30,609 nt of DNA from NCBI GenBank assembly GCA_002305275.1, contig DBQO01000027.1, positions 1 through 30,609 of the forward strand, read 5' to 3'. The DNA is from Bacteroidales bacterium UBA1392 (GTDB lineage Bacteria > Bacteroidota > Bacteroidia > Bacteroidales > UBA932). Each line of letters starts with the position of its first letter. Position 1 is the stretch's first letter. This document shows positions 17,660 to 23,988 of the stretch, piece by piece. The notes under the pieces were generated by a model. It saw nothing but the letters and a program-made list of their open reading frames with translations, had not been told where the DNA came from and made no database searches. A program made the position numbers and the translations under genes.

Positions 17660-18427
17660 ATGAAAAAAATATTTATTGCCCTATTACTTATTTCTTTTGC
17701 AATGTGTGGTTGTTCAAAGGAAGGTTCTGTAACTGAAACCCCAGAAAAGAAGCCTAATACTAATCCAATAGCAAAAATTGATAATCTTAGTCTTGATTCC
17801 AATGCTTCTTCTCACAGTATTACACTATCGAGAGATATTGAAAATGACGGTGGTAAAGTTGAATTGGCAGACAATGCAACGTGGATTAAACACCTTAAAC
17901 TAAAAGGGAATACCGTTACATTTGATATTGAAGAAAACCCCAATATAACAACGGGACATAGGTTTGACACTATATTAGTAAAAGTTACTAATGTGCGTGT
18001 GGGGTCAATTTGTGTTTCACAGGCAAGAAGCAGAAAGTCACTCAATACTATGGAATGGTGCACTACTAATGCATCTTATTACCGCAAAGAGACTCCAAAA
18101 TTATCTGGAAAAGAACTAACAAAACTTATTTACAACCTTGCAAAAACCACAAATGGAACTGATTCCTATAAAAACTATCCTGCCTTTGCCTATTGTATAG
18201 AAATGAACCACGACCCAGAAAACAATATGGAATGGCACCTTCCTTCAACCTATGAAGTCCCAGATACAAGGGGCGACAACCGTTTTTCTGAGAACTATTT
18301 TTGGACAGCAACTGGTTTAAGGGATGAGAATTTTGCTCACGTCTATAAAACAAATAGTGGTGCAACCACAAAACAGAAAGACAAGAAATATCTTGTTTTT
18401 GCATTTAGAAATGGTTCTGACGAATAG
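17660..18427 (+). CDS. Cargo lipoprotein with BACON-like domain
   Basis: A 255-residue lipoprotein with signal peptide MKKIFIALLLISFAMCGC and lipid Cys at residue 18 (C16 is possible). Residues about 50-115 (ITLSRDIENDGGKVELADNATWIKHL...DTILVKVTN) look like a BACON-type beta domain, common in Bacteroidota surface proteins. The C-terminal half has MEWHLPSTYEV and FWTATGL, like the Trp/Leu/Pro pattern of DUF1566/FISUMP-type lectin-like folds. It has its own promoter and lies after the core terminator, beside attR, where mobile elements carry accessory genes. It is not needed for integration or replication. A host-interaction or phage-exclusion role is possible but unproven. It holds the one TCGA site (17828-17831) I found in the element. 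Confidence 0.8.
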   Translation: MKKIFIALLLISFAMCGCSKEGSVTETPEKKPNTNPIAKIDNLSLDSNASSHSITLSRDIENDGGKVELADNATWIKHLKLKGNTVTFDIEENPNITTGHRFDTILVKVTNVRVGSICVSQARSRKSLNTMEWCTTNASYYRKETPKLSGKELTKLIYNLAKTTNGTDSYKNYPAFAYCIEMNHDPENNMEWHLPSTYEVPDTRGDNRFSENYFWTATGLRDENFAHVYKTNSGATTKQKDKKYLVFAFRNGSDE

Positions 18428-18464
18428 GCAACAAAATCCAACAAAAAACAACAATTTTGGCACA

Positions 18465-18483
18465 TAGTACACTTTTAGTACAC
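18465..18483 (+). repeat. Arm-type repeat at the right end
   Basis: tagtacacttttagtacac is identical to 12345-12363 at the left end. It holds one full and one imperfect copy of the 11-bp arm unit and lies about 55 bases inside the right att core. Confidence 0.65.
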
Positions 18484-18494
18484 CTTATAAAATA

Positions 18495-18532
18495 TTAATC
18501 CCCTCAAAATCAGATGACTGAGAGGGGATTAA
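18495..18532 (-). terminator. Element-borne replacement terminator for tRNA-Arg
   Basis: The 11-bp perfect stem ttaatcccctc/gaggggattaa (18495-18505, 18522-18532) has a 16-base loop. On the minus strand it begins two bases after the tRNA discriminator and is followed by TATTTTAT. It is U-rich only on the minus side, so it serves the tRNA transcript and not the lipoprotein gene. Confidence 0.65.
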
Positions 18533-18533
18533 C

Positions 18534-18556
18534 GTACTCCCGTGGGGAATCGAACC
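18534..18556 (-). other. attR within the 3' part of tRNA-Arg
   Basis: Right copy of the core cccgtggggaatcgaacc (18539-18556), extended to 23 bases with one mismatch (t18538 against c12221). Bases 18534-18538 come from the element and complete the tRNA acceptor strand. Confidence 0.85.
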
Positions 18557-18606
18557 CCAACCGGAAGAACCGGAATCTTCCATTCTATCCATTAAACTAC
18601 GGGAGC
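18535..18606 (-). tRNA. tRNA-Arg (anticodon CCG), 3' end rebuilt by the element
   Basis: On the minus strand the acceptor GCTCCCG pairs with CGGGAGT (first pair G-T). The D arm is GTTT...GAAT, the anticodon stem GAAGA/TCTTC holds loop TTCCGGT with anticodon CCG, and the T arm is TGGGG-TTCGATT-CCCCA. The discriminator A is at 18535. No CCA follows (next bases CGT), so CCA must be added by the nucleotidyltransferase. The displaced original 3' end at 12215-12239 does encode CCA. The gene lies 21 bases after the PFOR stop on the same strand, so it may be transcribed with PFOR. Confidence 0.93.
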
Positions 18607-18627
18607 ATCCTAATCCACAAATAAGAA

Positions 18628-21600
18628 TTACTCTTGCTTTGCAAGTCTCTTATAGGTATTATAACGCCACTTAGCAAACTCCTCTGTCTTGGCGAAGAGC
18701 TCTGCTGCACTCTCAGGGAATGTAGCCATTAGTGAGGAGAAGCGTACCTCACCCTTGAGGAAATCCTGGAATTTGCTCCAATCCGGCTCCTTGCTATCGA
18801 GCGAGAAGGGATTCTTGCCTTCTGCCTCAAGAGTAGGATTGTAACGATACAGATGCCAGTAACCGCACTCAACTGCTCTCTTCTCCTCCCGCTGGCTCAA
18901 GCCCATACCGGCCTTGAGACCGTGGTTGATACAGGGTGAATAAGCAATGATAAGTGAAGGGCCGTCATAGGCCTCTGCCTCCTTGATAGCATTGAAGAAC
19001 TGAGTCTGGCTTGCTCCCATTGCTACTTGTGCCACATAGACATAACCATAGCTGATTGCCATCATTCCGAGATCTTTCTTGCGAACCCTCTTTCCGGAAG
19101 TGGCAAATTTAGCAACGGCACCTGCTGGAGTTGCCTTGGATGACTGTCCGCCTGTATTTGAATAGAGTTCAGTATCGAGTACGAGAACATTTACATTCTC
19201 ACCAGAGGCCAGAACGTGGTCAAGTCCGCCGTAGCCGATGTCGTATGCCCAACCGTCTCCTCCAAAGATCCACTGTGAACGGGCAGGAATGAAGTTTTGC
19301 AGTTCGAGGAGTTGTTTGCAGATATTGCATCCGCACTCTTTCATCATAGGCACCAGCGCATTGGAGACTTCGCGGGTAACTGCTGCATTGCTACGGTTGG
19401 TCAGCCACTTGTCGAACTGGGCTTTCATCTCCGAAGTACAGCTGTTACACTCCAAACCTTCCTTCATAAGATTTGCGACAGTATCACGAACTCTCTCGCT
19501 ACCCAACCTCATACCGAGACCGAACTCGGCATTGTCCTCGAAGAGGGAATTAGCCCATGAAGGACCATGTCCCTGAGCGTTGGTAGTGTATGGTGATGAA
19601 GGGAACGATGCTCCGTAGATTGATGAACAACCTGTAGCATTTGCAATCATCATGTGGTCACCAAAGAGCTGTGTAATGACTTTGATGTAAGGGGTCTCAC
19701 CGCAACCTGCACAAGCTCCGGAGAACTCGAACAAAGACTGAGAAAACTGAGAATTCTTAACATTTTGCTCCTTGGGAACAACATTATCCTTATAACCGAT
19801 ATTGTGGTGCAGATAATCGAAGTTAGCCTGCTCTGCCTCCTGAGTATCGAAAGATTTCATAACAAGAGCCTTTTCCTTGGCCGGACAGACATCTGCGCAG
19901 TTGCCACAACCTGTACAGTCATAAGGAGAAATCTGTATTGTAAATTTGTACTCCTTTAAAGGTCCATTGCCCTGTACTTTCTTTATGCCGGCAGGAGCAG
20001 CTTTGGCCTCCTCTTCAGTCATCAGGAAGGGACGAATGACAGCATGAGGACAAACGTAAGCACATTGGTTGCACTGGATACAGTTGTTAGGTTGCCATTC
20101 GGGAACGGTAACGGCAATACCGCGCTTTTCAAAGGCAGCGGTTCCACTGGGAATCGTGCCGTCCGCCATCTCTCCGGCGAATGCGCTGACGGGAAGAGAA
20201 TTTCCGTCCTGGGAATTAACTATATCGGCCACATTGCGGATCCATTCAGGGGCAAGGCGGTTGTAGTTGGCGTGTACGAAACGACCGGTGGCATTGTTCC
20301 ACTCCTTGGGAATCTCAACTTCGACATATTCTCCTCCCCGGTCTACGGCAGCGTAGTTCATCTTAACGATGTTCTCGCCCTTGGTACCGTAAGACTCATC
20401 GATGGCTCTCTTCATGTGGTCAACTGCCTCTTCATAAGGTATAATTCCGGTAATCTTAAAGAATGCAGACTGGAGGATGGTATTTGTCCTTCCACCGAGA
20501 CCGATTTCGGCAGCAATCTTTGTGGCATTGATAAGGAATAAACGGAGTTTCTTGGCTACAATCTCTTTCTTTACAAAGTCAGGGATCCTATTGAAAGTCT
20601 CCTCAATATCCCACAGGCTATTTAGAAGAAGGATTCCACCCTCTTTGATGCCTTTTAGAACATCATATTTGTAGAGATATGAAGGTACGTGGCAGGCCAC
20701 AAAATCGGGAGTTGATACAAGGTAAGGGGCCTGGATGGGGCTGTCGCCAAATCTCAGGTGAGAGCAGGTATAACCGCCTGACTTCTTGGAGTCATAGTCG
20801 AAATAACCCTGGCAATATTTGGAGGTGTTGTCACCAATAATTTTAATGGTATTCTTGTTGGCACCAACAGTACCGTCTGAACCCAGACCGTAGAATTTAC
20901 ACTCGTAAGTGCCTTTTTTGGCTAGAGATATCTCCTCTTTGAGGGGGAGTGACTTGAAGGTAACATCGTCTACTATACCGATGGTAAAGCCGTTTTTGGG
21001 CTCTCTGAGTTTGAGGTTGTCGAATACTGCGACAATCTGTGCAGGACTGGTATCCTTTGAAGAGAGACCGTAGCGACCGCCTACAACCAATGGCGCATTT
21101 TCACCGAGATCGGCAACAATGGCTTTTACATCCATATAGAGGGGCTCACCAAGTGATCCTGGCTCTTTGGTACGATCAAGTACTGCAATCCTCTTTACAC
21201 TCTTAGGGAGTACTCTTAAGAAGTATTTTGCTGAGAAAGGTCTGTAAAGACGCACTGCAATCATACCGAGTTTCTCTCCCTTGGTCTTTGCCAGGTAATC
21301 GATAGTTTCCTTTATGGTTTCGCATACGGAACCCATTGCTATAATCACATTCTCTGCATCCGGTGCACCATAGTAGTCAAAGGGGAGGTAATGGCGACCT
21401 GTAAGTTCGGTTATTTCACCCATATATCTTGCTACGATGTCGGGAACTGCATCATAGTATGGATTCGAGGCTTCACGTGCCTGGAAATAAACGTCAGGGT
21501 TTTGTGCCGTACCTCTGGTAACGGGTTTATTGGGATTCAAAGCCCTTTCTCTGAATTTAGCAAGAGATTTATCGCTTACCAGCGGCCTGAGATCTTCTGC

Positions 21601-22167
21601 CTCGAGCAACTCTACTTTCTGGATCTCATGTGAGGTCCTGAAACCGTCAAAGAAGTGTACGAACGGGACGCTTGACTTGATGGCTGAAAGATGGGCTACA
21701 GCAGCTATATCCATTGCCTCTTGTACACTGGCAGATGCAATGAATGCAAATCCCGTCTGTCTGGCGCTCATCACGTCAGAATGATCTCCAAAAATGGATA
21801 GAGCCTGTGCAGCAAGTGTGCGGGCAGATACATGAAATACTGCCGGAAGAAGTTCGCCTGATATCTTGAACATATTGGGGATCATCAGGAGAAGGCCTTG
21901 AGAGGCTGTAAATGTTGTAGTCAGGCTACCTGCCTGAAGGGATCCGTGAACAGCTCCTGCTGCGCCACCTTCACTCTGCATCTCAGTAACTTTAACTATT
22001 TCACCCCACATATTCTTTTTGCCGTAGGCTGCCCACTCGTCAACGTACTCTGCCATTGTCGAAGAGGGAGTGATAGGGTAAATAGCGGCGTGCTCACTGA
22101 AAAGGTAAGCAACATGGGCGGCAGCATAATTGCCGTCACAGGTGATGAATTTTTTCTCTTTTGCCAT
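18628..22167 (-). CDS. nifJ: Pyruvate:ferredoxin (flavodoxin) oxidoreductase
   Basis: It converts pyruvate and CoA to acetyl-CoA and CO2 and reduces ferredoxin in the cytoplasm of anaerobes. The 1179-residue single-chain form has the alpha and gamma parts in the first 620 residues. Two ferredoxin-type 4Fe-4S motifs follow: C696-x2-C699-x2-C702-x3-C706 and C751-x2-C754-x2-C757-x3-C761. The proximal-cluster cysteines C819 and C822 lie in CAGCGETPY, with a later Cys in TGCSS and another in SPCINHG. The thiamine-diphosphate block GDGWAYDIGYGG...NTGGQSSK lies in the C-terminal part. Length equals the usual homodimer PFOR. All key residues are present. A minus-strand -7 box TATTTTTG at 22270-22277 may drive it, giving a leader of about 95 bases. 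Confidence 0.97.
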   Translation of the reverse strand: MAKEKKFITCDGNYAAAHVAYLFSEHAAIYPITPSSTMAEYVDEWAAYGKKNMWGEIVKVTEMQSEGGAAGAVHGSLQAGSLTTTFTASQGLLLMIPNMFKISGELLPAVFHVSARTLAAQALSIFGDHSDVMSARQTGFAFIASASVQEAMDIAAVAHLSAIKSSVPFVHFFDGFRTSHEIQKVELLEAEDLRPLVSDKSLAKFRERALNPNKPVTRGTAQNPDVYFQAREASNPYYDAVPDIVARYMGEITELTGRHYLPFDYYGAPDAENVIIAMGSVCETIKETIDYLAKTKGEKLGMIAVRLYRPFSAKYFLRVLPKSVKRIAVLDRTKEPGSLGEPLYMDVKAIVADLGENAPLVVGGRYGLSSKDTSPAQIVAVFDNLKLREPKNGFTIGIVDDVTFKSLPLKEEISLAKKGTYECKFYGLGSDGTVGANKNTIKIIGDNTSKYCQGYFDYDSKKSGGYTCSHLRFGDSPIQAPYLVSTPDFVACHVPSYLYKYDVLKGIKEGGILLLNSLWDIEETFNRIPDFVKKEIVAKKLRLFLINATKIAAEIGLGGRTNTILQSAFFKITGIIPYEEAVDHMKRAIDESYGTKGENIVKMNYAAVDRGGEYVEVEIPKEWNNATGRFVHANYNRLAPEWIRNVADIVNSQDGNSLPVSAFAGEMADGTIPSGTAAFEKRGIAVTVPEWQPNNCIQCNQCAYVCPHAVIRPFLMTEEEAKAAPAGIKKVQGNGPLKEYKFTIQISPYDCTGCGNCADVCPAKEKALVMKSFDTQEAEQANFDYLHHNIGYKDNVVPKEQNVKNSQFSQSLFEFSGACAGCGETPYIKVITQLFGDHMMIANATGCSSIYGASFPSSPYTTNAQGHGPSWANSLFEDNAEFGLGMRLGSERVRDTVANLMKEGLECNSCTSEMKAQFDKWLTNRSNAAVTREVSNALVPMMKECGCNICKQLLELQNFIPARSQWIFGGDGWAYDIGYGGLDHVLASGENVNVLVLDTELYSNTGGQSSKATPAGAVAKFATSGKRVRKKDLGMMAISYGYVYVAQVAMGASQTQFFNAIKEAEAYDGPSLIIAYSPCINHGLKAGMGLSQREEKRAVECGYWHLYRYNPTLEAEGKNPFSLDSKEPDWSKFQDFLKGEVRFSSLMATFPESAAELFAKTEEFAKWRYNTYKRLAKQE

Positions 22168-22269
22168 TTGATTAATGTTTTTTATTGATTTGTCCCGTTT
22201 TTTGTTATTAATCTTAACTTTGAAAAGGACCTTATCTTAATTATACCTAATTTTATTAGTAACAAAATT

Positions 22270-22290
22270 CAAAAATATGGATTATTTTTG
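22270..22290. promoter_or_regulatory. Palindromic divergent -7 boxes between PFOR and the 226-aa gene
   Basis: CAAAAATA-tggat-TATTTTTG is a perfect 8-bp inverted repeat. Read outward it gives TATTTTTG on the minus strand (toward PFOR) and TATTTTTG at 22283-22290 on the plus strand (toward the 226-aa gene). No clear TTG -33 elements are seen, so these boxes are candidates only. Confidence 0.4.
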
Positions 22291-22354
22291 GGATAAGAAA
22301 ATTTAATGTCTATTTTTACTTTTCAAACAGATAGTTATATCAATTTTCAAAATT

Positions 22355-23035
22355 ATGAAACGCATATTGATGATTATTCTCACCGCCTGTTTTGCATTTA
22401 GTTCCCTAGCTCAGAATGTAATACAGCACCAAAAAGGTGAAGACATGACGCAGTATATGCTTGACAGCGTCAAGTATGTCCTACCCGATTTCACAGCGGG
22501 AATAGTTATATTCAGAGATGGACGTACGGCCAATGGCCCGCTCAACATTAGCACCATCTCCCAGAAACTCCTCTTTATCTCCCCACAAGGTGAGATACAG
22601 GAAGTATTGAATCAAAGCAACATTGACCGCGTATCGGTCAAAGGGCGCTCTTTTGTCCAGACAAAACAGGGATTTGTAGAGTTGCTCGACATAGCAGACA
22701 ATGTAATATTAGGAAGTGTAAGGAGAGTCAAATTCCTTGAGTCGGAGAAAAAGGGTGCATTCGGTACCACATCCGAGACCACGTCAGTCACCTCCATCAG
22801 CTCCATCTCCACAGAGGGACAAAGATATGAACTTGCCCAACATGTAAATACTCCCTTCACTTACAGAGTGACCCCCTATCTTGGGATCAACGGTAAATTC
22901 AGTTATGCTACAAAGAAGTATATCCTGAAGTGTTTCCCATCCAAAAAGGATAAAATAGAGGCCTATCTCAAAGAAAATAAAGTGGACTTTGAGAGTTTAG
23001 AGGATGTGAGAGCCCTATTTGAATATCTCAAATAG
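22355..23035 (+). CDS. Secreted protein of unknown function
   Basis: I do not recognise this 226-residue protein. It has a clear signal peptide (MKRILMIILTACFAFSSLAQ, cleavage likely after residue 19 or 20) and no lipobox, so it is periplasmic or exported. The mature part is beta-rich up to residue 125 (FTAGIVIFRDGRTANGPLNIS, LLFISPQGEIQEV). A Ser/Thr-rich stretch follows (about 133-150, TTSETTSVTSISSIS). A C-terminal basic-helical part ends in FPSKKDKIEAYLKENKVDFESLEDVRALFEYL, like tails of some Bacteroidales proteins of unknown role. It is the only plus-strand gene in this half of the window and has its own strong terminator. Confidence 0.85.
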   Translation: MKRILMIILTACFAFSSLAQNVIQHQKGEDMTQYMLDSVKYVLPDFTAGIVIFRDGRTANGPLNISTISQKLLFISPQGEIQEVLNQSNIDRVSVKGRSFVQTKQGFVELLDIADNVILGSVRRVKFLESEKKGAFGTTSETTSVTSISSISTEGQRYELAQHVNTPFTYRVTPYLGINGKFSYATKKYILKCFPSKKDKIEAYLKENKVDFESLEDVRALFEYLK

Positions 23036-23056
23036 AAATCAATACAACGCTACTAT

Positions 23057-23932
23057 TTAGCCAATTGAAAACAGCTCCACATCCGGGGCTGTTTTTTTGA
23101 TCAGGCCCTGAAGCACATTGCCAGGGCCAATTTCGGTAAATTGAGTCGCCCCGTCTGCCAACATGTTGAGCATTATATCCAGCCATCTGACAGGAGAGGT
23201 GAGTTGCATCAGCAGGTTGGATTTGATCCGATCCGGATCAGTATTAGGCAGAGCATCCACATTCTGATAAATCGGGCAGAGTGGTATCGAAAAGGGAGTT
23301 TTATCTATTGCTCCGGCAAGCTCCACACGTGCCGGCTCCATAAGGGGAGAGTGAAAAGCACCACCCACCTGAAGCATCACACACTTTCGTACACCGGCCT
23401 CCTTAAGTGCATTGACTACACTCTCCACAGCGGGAGTCTCGCCGGAAATCACCGTCTGTTGATCGCTATTGTAGTTTGCAGGAAGCACAATCCCAGGATT
23501 TTCTCTACAGATACACTCCATCAGTTCCGGGTCGGCGCCAATGATGGCAGCCATCGAGCCGGAATTGAGGTCACATGCTTTCTGCATAGCTTGCGCCCTG
23601 AGAGCAACAAGGCGTAAACCATCTTCAAAACTTAGAGCTCCTGAGACCACAAGTGCCGAAAATTCGCCGAGAGAGTGACCCGCCACCATATCCGGAGTCG
23701 GCAGATCACTGCAAAGCGCTCCTACTACCGAGTGAAGAAAAACCGCAGGCTGGGTAACTTTCGTAGCCCTTAGGGCCTCTGCATCTCCCTCAAACATAAT
23801 ATCGGTAATTCTGAATCCCAGTATTTGATTTGCCTGCTCAAAAAGAGCTTTTGCTCTTGGAGAAGTGCTATAAAGTTCCTTCCCCATTCCCGGGTATTGT
23901 GATCCCTGACCGGGAAAAACGTATGCTTTCAT
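23057..23932 (-). CDS. fabD: Malonyl-CoA:acyl-carrier-protein transacylase
   Basis: It transfers malonyl from CoA to acyl carrier protein, supplying the extender unit for fatty-acid synthesis in the cytoplasm. The 291-residue protein begins with the family hallmark FPGQGSQYPGMGKEL (residues 6-20). It has the nucleophile S87 in GHSLGEFSAL, the conserved Arg in LVALRAQAMQ, the second catalytic His in GGAFHSPLM and the late motif EIGPGNVLQGLI. Length is normal. A minus-strand promoter (TATCTTTG, 23958-23965) precedes it. The last codons contain the terminator hairpin of the convergent gene. Confidence 0.96.
   Translation of the reverse strand: MKAYVFPGQGSQYPGMGKELYSTSPRAKALFEQANQILGFRITDIMFEGDAEALRATKVTQPAVFLHSVVGALCSDLPTPDMVAGHSLGEFSALVVSGALSFEDGLRLVALRAQAMQKACDLNSGSMAAIIGADPELMECICRENPGIVLPANYNSDQQTVISGETPAVESVVNALKEAGVRKCVMLQVGGAFHSPLMEPARVELAGAIDKTPFSIPLCPIYQNVDALPNTDPDRIKSNLLMQLTSPVRWLDIMLNMLADGATQFTEIGPGNVLQGLIKKTAPDVELFSIG
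23068..23098 (+). terminator. Terminator of the 226-aa gene, inside the end of fabD
   Basis: An 11-bp stem aaaacagctcc/ggggctgtttt (23068-23078, 23085-23095, one G-T pair) with a 6-base loop is followed by more T. It lies wholly within the last 14 codons of the convergent fabD gene, so the two genes share sequence for termination and coding. Confidence 0.75.
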
Positions 23933-23957
23933 CTTAATAAGGTTTTAATAACGGCGG

Positions 23958-23985
23958 CAAAGATAGAAAAAAGTACGGAAATCAA
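23958..23985 (-). promoter_or_regulatory. Promoter of fabD
   Basis: On the minus strand TTG (plus 23983-23985), a 17-base spacer and TATCTTTG (plus 23958-23965), about 25 bases before the fabD start. The -33 element lies close to the stop of the upstream receptor gene at 23989. Confidence 0.55.
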
Positions 23986-23988
23986 GCC

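Larger units (their letters stand above)
12222..18538 (+). mobile_element. Integrated 6.3-kb element in tRNA-Arg with tyrosine recombinase and II/X-type replication protein
   Basis: The element is bounded by the 18-bp direct repeat from the tRNA-Arg 3' end (12222-12239 and 18539-18556). All seven genes read the same way: integrase, unknown 379 aa, HTH/excisionase-like, unknown 166 aa, gene II/X-like replication initiator, small-terminase-like HTH, cargo lipoprotein. It is visibly A+T-richer than the flanks. I find no relaxase, coupling protein, capsid, portal, large terminase or Zot-type ATPase. By eye it has no GATC, AGCT, CATG, CCGG, GCGC or CGCG. The combination of chromosomal integration with rolling-circle-type replication and no transfer genes suggests a satellite or a minimal element that uses a helper for spread; that part is inference. 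Confidence 0.9.

Noticed and set aside
12222..18538. A complete integrated filamentous phage (inovirus)
   Set aside because: A II/X-like replication protein is present, but no Zot-type ATPase, no short membrane coat proteins and no adsorption protein are visible.
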